This document shows positions 17,453-25,806 of a stretch of DNA of 64,000 nt, one piece after another; position 1 is the first letter of the stretch; each line of letters begins with the position of its first letter. The translations under genes and the position numbers were made by a program. Source of the stretch: Halosolutus halophilus. GTDB taxonomy: Archaea; Halobacteriota; Halobacteria; Halobacteriales; Natrialbaceae. The stretch is from assembly GCF_022869805.1 (NCBI RefSeq), contig NZ_CP094974.1:1426001-1490000 (forward strand), given 5' to 3'. The notes below the pieces were generated by a model, which saw only the letters and a list, made by a program, of their open reading frames with translations, searched no databases and was not told where the DNA came from.

Positions 17453-18178
17453 TTACTCGACGTGACTGAACTCGAGGTCGTCCAGTCGATCCTGGGCCTG
17501 CGCGAACGCGAGTTCGTCTCCGCGGAGGCCGTTCGCGAGGTCCCGGGTCGTCTCGACGAGTCGCTCGGCCACCCGGGGATCGACGTCGCCGTCCAGCATC
17601 CGGATGCGCTTGGCGTGCTCGCCCAACGTCTCGAGCGCACCTCGCTCGGCGGTCGTGAGCGATCGATCCGCTGCCCACGTCCGAACGTCACGGCGATACT
17701 CGGACACTGCGTTCGCGTACGCGAGTCCGCGCGGCCCGCGGATCGTGGCCGGGACTTCCTCGTGAGGCGGTCGTTCGCCGTCGTCGGCGTCGCGCAACAG
17801 TGAGAGGAAGTACAGTTCCTCGCGCTCCTCGAGGCGGATATCGCGGGCCACGACGTCGGCCACGTGGAGCAGTTCGGACGCGGCGAGGTAGGTGTCGTCG
17901 AGGTCGCGAAGGTCGCCGGCGTTGACGAAGCCGCGGCGGCGAACGTAGTCGCGACACACCTCGCGGGCGCGCTCCGCGAGGTCGTCGGTGGGGACGTCGT
18001 CGATGCCGTTCCGGACCGGCGTGAGATCGAACTCGACCTGCAAGTCGGTGTGTTCGGTTCGGTCGTCGATGCCGACGCTTCGGAGGCTGCCACAGGCCGG
18101 ACAGCCGACGCTCCCGGTCTCGTAGTACGACCATCGCGTCCCACACTCCTTGCACTCGCGTTCCCCCCGAATCTTCAT
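17453..18178 (-). CDS. Haloarchaeal zinc-ribbon protein with helical C-terminus
   Basis: A 241-residue protein with an N-terminal zinc ribbon: two CxxC pairs in KIRGERECKECGTRW and GSVGCPACGSL. A long, mostly helical region rich in Arg, Glu and Leu follows. The pattern matches a conserved haloarchaeal family (DUF7117-like) of unknown role. The ribbon resembles TFIIB-type nucleic-acid binding modules. The ATG at 18178 follows from the ribbon start; the upstream frame is unlike coding sequence. It is convergent with folD. Confidence 0.75.
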   Translation of the reverse strand: MKIRGERECKECGTRWSYYETGSVGCPACGSLRSVGIDDRTEHTDLQVEFDLTPVRNGIDDVPTDDLAERAREVCRDYVRRRGFVNAGDLRDLDDTYLAASELLHVADVVARDIRLEEREELYFLSLLRDADDGERPPHEEVPATIRGPRGLAYANAVSEYRRDVRTWAADRSLTTAERGALETLGEHAKRIRMLDGDVDPRVAERLVETTRDLANGLRGDELAFAQAQDRLDDLEFSHVE

Positions 18179-18477
18179 GGACGGGACTACGCGCGGGACG
18201 GCAAAAGTCCCACCGGAGTCGACCGACGGGACGCGGGCGTCGGGCGACCGCACACCGGAGTGTGACAGCCGCGGTGACGGAGTCGGCGGGATGCAGGTCG
18301 TTCGGCGCAAGACTGCACCGGGAGTCGCCGATCGGCCGTCACGAGTCGGGGAACTCGATCCCGATGACTGTTCGGGACCGATGACGGTCACGGACGACCG
18401 AACGACGCTCAATGGGTGATTAACGGGTAGCAGTTGCAGGCCACACTCCAACCAGCGGGAACGTACAATTCGCGTAT

Positions 18478-19098
18478 ATGTCCCATCGAAGACTCGATCG
18501 ACGGACGTTCGTCGCTGCGGCAGGTACAGCAAGTGCGCTCGTTCTCGCCGGGTGTGCAAACGACACGGAAGGGGAAGGCGGTCCCGGCGAAGGTGAAAAC
18601 GGAGGTGACGGTAACGACACCGGCACGGAAGACGGGAACGAAACCGAAGACGGTGCAGCTGGCGGCGAGGCGATCAGCCCGGACGACGAGATCGAACTCG
18701 GCGCCGAGGTCCAGGCCTGGCAGGGCCAGGCACCCGACCAGATCGCCGACCAGGAGAACCCGACGCTCGTCCTCCAGGAGGGCGAAGCCTACAGCTTCAC
18801 GTGGGAGAACCTCGACGGCCAGACGCACAACCTCGAAATCGTCGACGAGAACGACGAGGTCGTCGACGACTACTCGACCGACACGATGGGCGAGCAAGGC
18901 GAGACCCAGACCCTCGAGGTCGACGAGATCACCAGCGAGATGGCCGAGTACGTCTGTCGACCACACGAAAGCACGATGCGCGGTACGATCGAAGTCGAAA
19001 GCGGCGGCGGCATGGGCGAAGACGGTAACGAAACCGAGGACGGCAACGAAACCATGGACGGAAACGAGAGCGAAGACGGTAACGAGTCCGAGGACTGA
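18478..19098 (+). CDS. Halocyanin-like cupredoxin lipoprotein
   Basis: A 206-residue exported blue-copper protein. The Tat signal is RRLDRRTFVAAAG followed by the lipobox LAGC. A D/G/E-rich linker leads to a single plastocyanin-type domain. The copper ligands are His in GQTHNLEI and Cys, His and Met in YVCRPHESTMRG. Halocyanins are membrane-anchored electron carriers replacing cytochrome c in haloarchaeal respiration, so this is a possible donor for the CuA protein at 37.1 kb. The C-terminus ends in EDGNET-type hexapeptide repeats encoded by an 18-bp tandem repeat. Confidence 0.88.
   Translation: MSHRRLDRRTFVAAAGTASALVLAGCANDTEGEGGPGEGENGGDGNDTGTEDGNETEDGAAGGEAISPDDEIELGAEVQAWQGQAPDQIADQENPTLVLQEGEAYSFTWENLDGQTHNLEIVDENDEVVDDYSTDTMGEQGETQTLEVDEITSEMAEYVCRPHESTMRGTIEVESGGGMGEDGNETEDGNETMDGNESEDGNESED
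19018..19095 (+). repeat. 18-bp tandem repeat encoding EDGNET units
   Basis: There are four units plus a partial one, encoding EDGNET-EDGNET-MDGNES-EDGNES-ED, at the end of the halocyanin-like gene. Units differ mainly at silent positions. The tail is acidic and probably unstructured. Confidence 0.7.
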
Positions 19099-19395
19099 AC
19101 TGTTACGGCTCCGGCCGCTCGATCGGGCAGATTCGTCACGATCGGGAACCGTTCGACGTCGTCGAGGTGTCCCATTCCGACATACGCGCTGTTCCGTTCC
19201 GATACACAGCCGTCCCGTCACGAGTGTTCTGGCGTCGAGACGTTTCAGCACGGATAACTGTTGTGACGTCGAAAACGTTCACTTACGGCTGAAACGGACC
19301 TCGCCGGTGACCGATGTCTCGCTGGACACAGTCCAATGAGCGACTACCGATTCGCCCCGGCGACCTTTTTTGGCTCGCGAGCGATACGAACGAGT

Positions 19396-19542
19396 ATGCG
19401 CGACGAAGAAGAGATCCGTGAGCAGTACGAGTTTCTCAAGGAACACCTCGAGAGCGACGAGATGCGCCACGACGGCGTCGAACAGATGTTCACTTACTAC
19501 AAGCGGGCGATCGGCTGGGTGCTCGAAGAGGAGCACATCTGA
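19396..19542 (+). CDS. Small acidic haloarchaeal protein (48 residues)
   Basis: A short protein reading MRDEEEIREQYEFLKEHLES and on to ...GVLEEEHI-type ends (WVLEEEHI). It is helical and acidic with conserved-looking aromatic residues (MFTYYKRAIGWVL). A T-rich TATA-like tract (CTTTTTTGG, about 19362-19370) lies 25-30 nt upstream, matching leaderless expression from ATG 19396 rather than the longer frame from 19336. Function unknown. Confidence 0.6.
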   Translation: MRDEEEIREQYEFLKEHLESDEMRHDGVEQMFTYYKRAIGWVLEEEHI

Positions 19543-19581
19543 CGGTTCAGTTGGCAGGACCTGTCGATCCTCGTGTCGATA

Positions 19582-19590
19582 CATTTAAGT
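19582..19590 (+). promoter_or_regulatory. TATA-like box before the tandem hairpins
   Basis: CATTTAAGT lies about 25-30 nt before the first hairpin arm at 19613. This is the spacing expected for a transcript starting at the hairpin. Confidence 0.4.
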
Positions 19591-19612
19591 ACTGGCAGCA
19601 AAATCTATCACG

Positions 19613-19698
19613 TGACGCTTCGCTTGGAGGGCCGAAGCGTCAGCGGGGACCAATTCAGGGCGGCAAGCGATCGCGTGACATTTTTCCGTCACGCGATC
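19613..19698 (+). ncRNA. Candidate small RNA of two tandem perfect hairpins
   Basis: TGACGCTTCG (19613-19622) pairs exactly with CGAAGCGTCA (19633-19642) around a 10-nt loop. GATCGCGTGAC (19669-19679) pairs exactly with GTCACGCGATC (19688-19698) around an 8-nt loop containing five T. A TATA-like box sits just upstream. It could be a small RNA, a double terminator of the 48-residue gene, or the relic of a transposable element. Strand is inferred from the TATA box. Confidence 0.4.
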
Positions 19699-19993
19699 TG
19701 CTTTCCTGTTTACTGTACTGACGCGTTGCTGAGCTATCGCACCCTGATCGTGACGCTCACGTCCCAGCGAGGGCACCGCATACACGGACTGATAATTAAA
19801 TATACCGGAACGAAATTCACGCACTGTAAACATGACCACAGTGTTATGTGTACGCGCGTGGGTGATTCGTCACGGTTGTTATCATTTGCACTCGGCCGAA
19901 ACGACCCTTATCGATAGTAATAACGCAGTTTCGATCGAAACAACCCGATAGCCTTATTAAAATTCGACAGTAAGTACGATTGGTACTTTCCCA

Positions 19994-20269
19994 ATGTACG
20001 ACCTGACAGGATTCCAGCGGGACTTGCTCTACGTCATCGCTGGCGAGGAGGAACCCCACGGACTGGCGATCAAGGAGGAACTCGAACAGTACTACGAGAA
20101 AGAGATCCACCACGGGCGTCTCTACCCCAACCTCGACACGCTCGTCGACAAGGGGCTCGTCGAGAAGGGACGACGCGATCGCCGAACGAACTTCTACACG
20201 CTCACCCGTCGCGGTCGACGGGAACTCGAGGCGCGTCGCGAGTGGGAGTCACAGTACGTAGACCTGTAA
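19994..20269 (+). CDS. PadR-family transcriptional regulator
   Basis: A 91-residue winged-helix protein: LTGFQRDLLYVIAGEEEPHGLAIKEELEQYY, then HHGRLYPNLDTLVDKGLVEKG and DRRTNFYTLTRRG. This matches the PadR core with the wing, and as often in haloarchaea there is no long C-terminal dimerisation helix. It probably binds DNA as a dimer; the ligand and target are unknown. An AT-rich promoter precedes the ATG. The next gene encodes a membrane protein. Confidence 0.88.
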   Translation: MYDLTGFQRDLLYVIAGEEEPHGLAIKEELEQYYEKEIHHGRLYPNLDTLVDKGLVEKGRRDRRTNFYTLTRRGRRELEARREWESQYVDL

Positions 20270-20494
20270 GGCGTGGTCGCGTCACGGACGCGTATCGCCC
20301 TCGTGGATCGAGTAGTGGACCCCTCGTGAGCGTAGCGGTCCGGGTGGTCTTCGATACGCTCCTGCCGGCGCTCCCGTTCGTTTCGGTTCCGATCGGGTGG
20401 ATGACGAGTTCGGATCCCGATCGAGAGCGGCCGTCGACTCGAAGTGGAACGTGCAAGCCAGTCCGCTATCGGTCCCCCGCCACTTCGACCCGAC

Positions 20495-21628
20495 ATGTCG
20501 CCCGAGATTCGCGGCGCAGTTCCGTTCGTCAAAGGGGTCGTGACCGGAATCCAGGAGAAGAACGTCCCGTTCATGGCCGCCAGTATCGCCTACCAGGCGT
20601 TCATCTCGCTGATCCCGTTGCTCGTGCTCGTGTTCTTTCTCGTCTCGATCGTCGGCGACGAGCAGTTCGCGACCGAAGTCGGGGCCGCGACCGAGGGCTT
20701 CCTCCCGGAGAGCGGGCAACTCCTGCTCGAGAACGCGATCGAAGATTCCCCTGCGACGGCCGGTTCGTCGATCATCGGGCTGGTCGTGGTGCTGTGGGGG
20801 TCGCTGAAGATCTTCCGCGGACTCGACACCGCGTTCTCGGAGATCTACGGGTCCGCGACCGAGAACTCGTTCGTGGATCAGCTGACGGACGCACTGGTCG
20901 CCTTCGGTGCGATCGGCCTCGCAGCGGTCGCTGCCGGCGTAGCGAGCATCGTGTTCGCGTTCTTCCCCGACAGTCTCTTCGTCGGACTCCTGAATCCGGC
21001 CCTGCTCGTCGTCGGCCTCACGCTCGCGTTCCTGCCGATGTACTACCGCTTCCCCGACGTGGAGGTCTCGATTCGTGACGTGCTCCCCGGCGTCGTGGTC
21101 GCTGCCGTCGGCTGGACGGTCCTCCAGTCGCTGTTCCAGGTGTACGTGTCGTTCGCCAGCGACTCGGAGTCGGCGGGCCCGGTCGGTGCGATCCTGCTGG
21201 TGCTGACGTGGCTGTACTTCGGGGGCCTGATTCTGCTCTCGGGAGCGGTCGTCAACGCGACGTACACCGGCCGAATCGACCTCGACGACGCCGGAACCGG
21301 GTCCGACGCGACCGGGTCGACCGGAGACGAGTCTTCGGCCACGTCGATCGCACGAGAGCGCGATCGACTCGCCGAGCGAACCGAGGAACTCGCTCGGGAA
21401 CGGGACAAACTGCGACAGGACCTGGCGGTTCAGCGGGATCGTCGATACGAACTCGAGGATCGCGTCGATCGGCTCGAAGGGACGACACGCGACCTCGAAC
21501 GGGAGAACGAGCAGTTGCGCCAGCGACTCGCGACTCGCCGCGATCCACGGTGGAAGCGATCGATCCGTACGGTGTTAACGCGGGTCGGAACCCTCCGCGT
21601 CGGAACAGTGAAAGACCGGTTCGAATAG
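20495..21628 (+). CDS. YihY/BrkB-family membrane protein with coiled-coil tail
   Basis: A 377-residue protein. The first 270 residues hold about six hydrophobic segments of the YihY/virulence factor BrkB family, starting NVPFMAASIAYQAFISLIPLLVLVFF and including MYYRFPDVEVSIRDVLPG and LLVLTWLYFGGLILLSGAVVNA. The last 90 residues form a charged coiled coil (RERDRLAERTEELARERDKL and on) in the cytoplasm. The transport function of the family is not settled. ATG 20495 follows the family N-terminus. Confidence 0.88.
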   Translation: MSPEIRGAVPFVKGVVTGIQEKNVPFMAASIAYQAFISLIPLLVLVFFLVSIVGDEQFATEVGAATEGFLPESGQLLLENAIEDSPATAGSSIIGLVVVLWGSLKIFRGLDTAFSEIYGSATENSFVDQLTDALVAFGAIGLAAVAAGVASIVFAFFPDSLFVGLLNPALLVVGLTLAFLPMYYRFPDVEVSIRDVLPGVVVAAVGWTVLQSLFQVYVSFASDSESAGPVGAILLVLTWLYFGGLILLSGAVVNATYTGRIDLDDAGTGSDATGSTGDESSATSIARERDRLAERTEELARERDKLRQDLAVQRDRRYELEDRVDRLEGTTRDLERENEQLRQRLATRRDPRWKRSIRTVLTRVGTLRVGTVKDRFE

Positions 21629-21735
21629 CACACGGCATCGCTCTCGGCGAGAGGGGGCCGACGCGTGGACGGTGCTTCGGCCCGGCAGGAACGGGAGTCG
21701 GGACACCTTAGTAACTCGCCGACACAGCCTGTACC

Positions 21736-22146
21736 GTGTCGTATCCGGTACGGGCCGTCCGCCGGCGGATTCAGGACGAGCACGCGGCGATCGTCGCGGG
21801 GATCGACCGCTGTGCGGAGCAGGTCGCCGCCCCGTGGGATACTGCCCGAACGACCGACCCGGACCGGGTCGGCGACTCGTTGAGCAGTGCCCTCGAGTCG
21901 TCCGGACTGCTCGAGCGACTGCCGCACGTGCTCGCCGACGCGATCGACGAAACTGGCCACGAACTCCAGGCACGGCCCGTCCCGAAGCCGCCGTACGTCG
22001 TCGTGACGAGTCGCGGGCCAGTGCTCCGGGCCACGATCGAGCCCGGCCGGCTGGTGATCCGGTTCGACGTCTTCGAGGTCGTTCGCGACCCGGGTCCGGC
22101 CTATCGGCGACTCGACGGGGTTTCACTCGAAGTCGCACTCGAGTGA
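21736..22146 (+). CDS. Conserved haloarchaeal protein, unknown function
   Basis: A 136-residue protein from a GTG start. The first half is helical (VRAVRRRIQDEHAAIVAGIDRCAEQVA). The second half is beta-rich (PPYVVVTSRGPVLRATIEPGRLVIRFDVFEV). I see no signal peptide, membrane segment or metal motif. It resembles a family restricted to haloarchaea. It is co-directional with YbaK downstream (82-bp gap), so the two may share a transcript. Confidence 0.65.
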   Translation: MSYPVRAVRRRIQDEHAAIVAGIDRCAEQVAAPWDTARTTDPDRVGDSLSSALESSGLLERLPHVLADAIDETGHELQARPVPKPPYVVVTSRGPVLRATIEPGRLVIRFDVFEVVRDPGPAYRRLDGVSLEVALE

Positions 22147-22228
22147 GTCGTGGACGCTGGCAGCCGATTCGAGACGCCGATCCACCGATCGATACCGTTT
22201 TTTGTCGCGGCGCAGTCACTGGGAGCCG

Positions 22229-22705
22229 ATGCATCCGCGCGCAGCAAGCTTCGCCGAGCGGGCACGCGAAGCGTACGGGTTCGATCCCGCAGTCGAGGAG
22301 TTTCCGGAGGGGACCAGAACGGCGGCGGACGCGGCCGACGCGATCGGCTGTGCGGTCGGCCAGATCGCCAGTTCGCTCGCGTTCGAGGTCGACGATTCGC
22401 TCGTCGTCTCGGTGACCAGCGGCGCGAACCGGGTCAGCGAGGCCGCACTCGCCGACCACTTCGGGACGTCGGCGGATGCCGTCTCGATGGCCGATCCAGA
22501 TCGGATCACGGACACGCTCGGCTGGTCGATCGGCGGCGTCCCCCCGTTCTGCCACGCGGAGTCGGTCCCGGTCGTGATGGACGAGACGCTGCTCGCGTAC
22601 GAGACGGTCTGGGCGGCCGCCGGGACGCCGGAAGCGGTCTTCCCGATCGCTCCCGAGGAACTGCGGCGATACGCCGACGCGGATCCGGTAGCCGTCACCG
22701 AGTGA
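22229..22705 (+). CDS. YbaK/EbsC-type aminoacyl-tRNA deacylase domain protein
   Basis: A 158-residue protein of the YbaK/ProX fold. The conserved lysine position sits in the region CAVGQIASSLAFEVDD, where it is not obvious. The glycine-rich active-site motif GWSIGGVPPFCH is clear. Such proteins hydrolyse mischarged tRNAs such as Cys-tRNA(Pro). The family lysine normally reads QIVKSL; here it reads QIASSL, so the usual catalytic Lys is replaced, as in several free-standing YbaK-like proteins. Substrate unknown. ATG 22229 was chosen. Confidence 0.85.
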   Translation: MHPRAASFAERAREAYGFDPAVEEFPEGTRTAADAADAIGCAVGQIASSLAFEVDDSLVVSVTSGANRVSEAALADHFGTSADAVSMADPDRITDTLGWSIGGVPPFCHAESVPVVMDETLLAYETVWAAAGTPEAVFPIAPEELRRYADADPVAVTE

Positions 22706-22927
22706 TCGCGAGGCTCGCGGTCCGAACCACCCTGTGACGACCCCGCGATGACCGACTGGTCCGGTCGGCCTGTTGCGCGACCGCCGATCGGCCCGCGTCG
22801 GCGGTCCCGGTCGGGCATCTCGTTCCGGTCGCTCTCGGGGAACTAGTAACTGCCCACCGCTATTCGGCCGCCTGTTGTTAACCTGGGTGACCTCTACGAC
22901 CACGATTTAATAAAACCAGAAGGGGGG

Positions 22928-22944
22928 ATAATAATACTTTTAGC
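22928..22944 (+). promoter_or_regulatory. Promoter of the zinc-type ABC operon
   Basis: The AT-rich tract ATAATAATACTTTTAG, preceded by a purine run (AGAAGGGGGG) that fits a BRE, lies about 25-30 nt before the ATG at 22966, giving a leaderless mRNA. Metal control is expected for this operon type, but I could not define an operator. Confidence 0.5.
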
Positions 22945-22965
22945 CGATCGGCCGTAGGTACGAGT

Positions 22966-23982
22966 ATGAAGCTAACACGGCGATCGGTGCTCCAGGGTAG
23001 CGCCGGAGCGCTCGCTGCGGGTGGACTCGCCGGCTGTCTCGACGACGTCCCGCGGGGCAACGACGGCGTCGAGACGGGGTACGCCGCCTTCTACACGCTC
23101 TGGGACTGGACGCAGCAGGTGAGCGGTGACGTGGCCGACTTCGAGAATCCGGTCCCGGTGGGGAGTATGGGCCACGGCTGGGAGCCGGAGGGAGACCTCG
23201 TCACGGATATCGCCTCGACCGACGCGTTCGTATACCCGGACACGCCGGAGTTCTCGTGGACGCAGGACGCGGCGGCGACCCTCGAAGCCGATTACGACAC
23301 CGTCGCGGTGATCGACGTACTCGACGGACTCGAGGACGAGTTGCTCGAGTGGAATCACGATCCGGCGCACGACGAGCAGGAAGGGGACGACGGACACGAC
23401 GAAGAGGACGACCACGAGGAGGGCGGTAACTACGATCCCCACGTCTGGGTCGATCCGGTCCTCGCCCAGGACCTCGTGGCGAACATCGCGGACGGACTGG
23501 CCGAGGCCGATCCCGACAATGCCGACACGTTCGAGAACAACGCGGCCGCCTACACCGATCGGCTCGCGGAGATCGACCGGCAGTTCCGGACCCTCGTCGA
23601 CGACGCCGAACGGGACGTCGCCGTCCTCGCGGGTCACGACTCCTACACGTATCTCGAGGACCGCTACGGGTTCGAACAGCACTCGCCGAAAGGCGTCTCG
23701 CCGCAGGACGAACCGACGCCCGCCGAGATTTCCGAGACGATCGATCTCATCGACGAGGAGGGGATCGAAACCGTTCTTTACGATCCCTTCGAGTCATCCG
23801 GCGCGGACGATCTTCCGACCCTCGCGGCGACCATCCTCGAGGACAGCGAGGCGACCGATGCGATGCCGGTCTCGCCCGCCGCGGGGACCCTCGCGGAGTG
23901 GGCCGACGAGGACTGGGGGTACGTCGAACAAATGCAAGAAATAAACGTCCCGGCGTTCAGAGAAGCACTTGGAGCACAGTGA
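22966..23982 (+). CDS. Zinc/manganese-type ABC transporter solute-binding lipoprotein
   Basis: A 338-residue cluster 9 (ZnuA-like) binding protein. The Tat-like signal KLTRRSVLQGSAGALAAGGLAGC ends in a lipobox. A His/Asp/Glu-rich loop lies around residues 125-150 (HDPAHDEQEGDDGHDEEDDHEE), typical of zinc-binding members. Metal ligands probably include His in GSMGHGWE, NYDPHVWVDP and LAGHDSYTY. Its stop overlaps the GTG of the ATPase gene by 4 bp. Zinc is more likely than manganese because of the His-rich loop. Confidence 0.92.
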   Translation: MKLTRRSVLQGSAGALAAGGLAGCLDDVPRGNDGVETGYAAFYTLWDWTQQVSGDVADFENPVPVGSMGHGWEPEGDLVTDIASTDAFVYPDTPEFSWTQDAAATLEADYDTVAVIDVLDGLEDELLEWNHDPAHDEQEGDDGHDEEDDHEEGGNYDPHVWVDPVLAQDLVANIADGLAEADPDNADTFENNAAAYTDRLAEIDRQFRTLVDDAERDVAVLAGHDSYTYLEDRYGFEQHSPKGVSPQDEPTPAEISETIDLIDEEGIETVLYDPFESSGADDLPTLAATILEDSEATDAMPVSPAAGTLAEWADEDWGYVEQMQEINVPAFREALGAQ

Positions 23983-24719
23983 CCGCAGTCATCGACGTCG
24001 ACGAGGTGACGTTCGCTTACGGTGACCAACCCGCGGTCCGCGACGTCTCGCTGACCGTGGAAGAGGGCGACTTCCTCGGGCTGATCGGCCCCAACGGGTC
24101 TGGCAAGACGACCCTCCTGCACCTCATGCTCGGACTGCAACGCCCCGACAGCGGCTCGATCGAACTGTTCGGCGAGCCGGTCTCCGAGTTCGACGAGGGA
24201 GAGCGGATCGGCTACGTCTCCCAGCAGGCGACCAGCCGCGGCGGGACGATGCCGGTCACCGTCCGCGAGGTCGTCACCATGGGCCGGTTCGCGCATGCCG
24301 GCCACGGGCGACTGACCGACGAGGACCGCGCGATCGTCGACGACGCGCTCGAGACCGTCGGAATCACGGATCTGGCCGATCGCCGGGTCAACCAGCTTTC
24401 GGGTGGCCAGCGCCAGCGGGCGTACATCGCCCGTGCGCTCGCCTCCGAAGCGGACCTGCTCGCGCTCGACGAGCCGACCGTCGGGGTCGACGCCGAGTCG
24501 CGGGACGCCTTCTACCAGTTGCTGGAGTCGCTCAACGAGTCCGGGATCACGATCATCCTGATCGAACACGACATCGGCGTCGTCACCGATCGGGCCAACC
24601 GGATCGCCTGTATCAACACCGAACTGTACCACCACGGCGACACCGAATCGTTCGTCGAGAGCGACGCGCTGGCCGAGGCCTACGGTTCGACCGGGCAGGT
24701 CGTCCATCACCACCACTGA
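23979..24719 (+). CDS. Zinc-type ABC transporter ATP-binding protein
   Basis: A 246-residue ATPase of the ZnuC type. Walker A is GPNGSGKTT, the Q-loop region is VSQQAT, the signature is LSGGQRQR, Walker B is LLALDEPT and the switch His is in LIEHDIGVV. The GTG start at 23979 gives a GTGA overlap with the binding-protein gene, a sign of translational coupling. The C-terminus ends in HHHH, possibly a metal-binding tail. It energises the permease downstream. Confidence 0.93.
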   Translation: MTAVIDVDEVTFAYGDQPAVRDVSLTVEEGDFLGLIGPNGSGKTTLLHLMLGLQRPDSGSIELFGEPVSEFDEGERIGYVSQQATSRGGTMPVTVREVVTMGRFAHAGHGRLTDEDRAIVDDALETVGITDLADRRVNQLSGGQRQRAYIARALASEADLLALDEPTVGVDAESRDAFYQLLESLNESGITIILIEHDIGVVTDRANRIACINTELYHHGDTESFVESDALAEAYGSTGQVVHHHH

Positions 24720-24720
24720 C

Positions 24721-25734
24721 ATGCGCCGGAACACGAAACGCCGGATCGAACTCGTCGGAATCGGCCTGACCGGGCTGCTGGCGGCCCTGATGCTCGCCTT
24801 CCTCGTCCTCGACTACCTGCGGGCGTATCCGTACGCGTCGGCGCTGTACGAACAGTTCCGCCTCGCCGGCCTGATGCTGGATTCGGCCCTCGGAACGAAC
24901 GTCTTCTACCATCCGTACCTGTGGCGATCGATGGCGACCGGGGTGCTGGTCGGCATCGTCGCGCCGCTCGTCGGCACCTACCTGGTTCACCGCGAGATGG
25001 CGCTCATCGGGGAGACGCTCGCCCACACGGCCTTCGCCGGCGTCGCCATCGGCCTCCTGTTCAGTTCGACGACCGGCTGGGGCGGCTCCCTGCTGCTTTC
25101 CGCGCTCGTAGTCGGGATTCTCGGCGCGCTCGGCGTCCAGTGGCTCGCCGAGCGGACCGACACCTACGGCGACGTGCCGATCGCGATCATGCTCACAGGG
25201 AGCTTCGCCGTCGGGACGCTCATCATCAGCTACGGCCGCGGGCTGACGGGGATCAACATCAGGGGCTTCCTCTTCGGGAATCTCGCCGTCGTCACGCCGG
25301 CCGGCGCGCGCATGATGGCCGTTCTCAGCGTCCTGGTCGTCGCCGTCGTCCTCGCGACCTACAAGCAACTCCTGTTCATCACGTTCGACGAGCAGGCGGC
25401 CCGCGTCGCCCGACTCGACGTCACCTGGTACAACACGCTGTTGATCGTCATGACGGCCGTCGTCGTCGTCGGCGCGATGCAGATCCTCGGCGTCATCCTC
25501 GTCGCCGCGATGCTCGTCGTACCCGTCGCGGCCGCGACCCAGGTCGCCGGAAGCTTCCGCGAGACGCTGTTCCTCTCGATCCTGTTCGGCCAGCTGTCGA
25601 TCGTCGGCGGCTTCGCGTTCGCGATCTCACAGAGTCTCCCCACGGGCGGTTCGATCGTCGTGGTCGCGATCGGCCTCTACCTGCTCGCGATCCTCGCCTC
25701 GAACCGGGCGACGACGGCGATCTCGACCCACTAG
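24721..25734 (+). CDS. Zinc-type ABC transporter permease
   Basis: A 337-residue integral membrane protein of the ABC-3 (ZnuB) family with about eight hydrophobic segments. Characteristic stretches are HREMALIGETLAHTAFAGVAIG, ISYGRGLTGINIRGFLFGNL, and TFDEQAARVARLDVTWYNTLL, which is the ATPase-coupling loop region. It starts 1 nt after the ATPase stop, so the three genes form one operon. The transporter imports divalent metal into the cytoplasm. Confidence 0.93.
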   Translation: MRRNTKRRIELVGIGLTGLLAALMLAFLVLDYLRAYPYASALYEQFRLAGLMLDSALGTNVFYHPYLWRSMATGVLVGIVAPLVGTYLVHREMALIGETLAHTAFAGVAIGLLFSSTTGWGGSLLLSALVVGILGALGVQWLAERTDTYGDVPIAIMLTGSFAVGTLIISYGRGLTGINIRGFLFGNLAVVTPAGARMMAVLSVLVVAVVLATYKQLLFITFDEQAARVARLDVTWYNTLLIVMTAVVVVGAMQILGVILVAAMLVVPVAAATQVAGSFRETLFLSILFGQLSIVGGFAFAISQSLPTGGSIVVVAIGLYLLAILASNRATTAISTH

Positions 25735-25770
25735 ATCGGTCGCATCGTCCCCAGCCAGTAGGAACACGCC

Positions 25771-25780
25771 ACATACTTAA
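25771..25780 (+). promoter_or_regulatory. TATA box of the acd gene
   Basis: ACATACTTAA lies about 27 nt before the ATG at 25807, giving a leaderless transcript. Confidence 0.55.
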
Positions 25781-25806
25781 CCCGCTACTCGGCCAACTCC
25801 CAGGCG

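Larger units (their letters stand above)
19543..19993. other. AT-rich spacer with two tandem hairpins
   Basis: This 451-bp stretch has no convincing protein gene. It carries a TATA-like box, two perfect hairpins (see the ncRNA entry) and AT tracts near 19790-19805 and 19950-19960; the latter probably belong to the PadR gene promoter. Confidence 0.5.

Noticed and set aside
20242-21078. Long plus-strand frames overlapping recognised genes (for example 20242-21078, 24921-27407, 48934-50619, 57850-59124)
   Set aside because: They are arginine- and proline-rich shadows of genes in other frames, caused by the high GC content.
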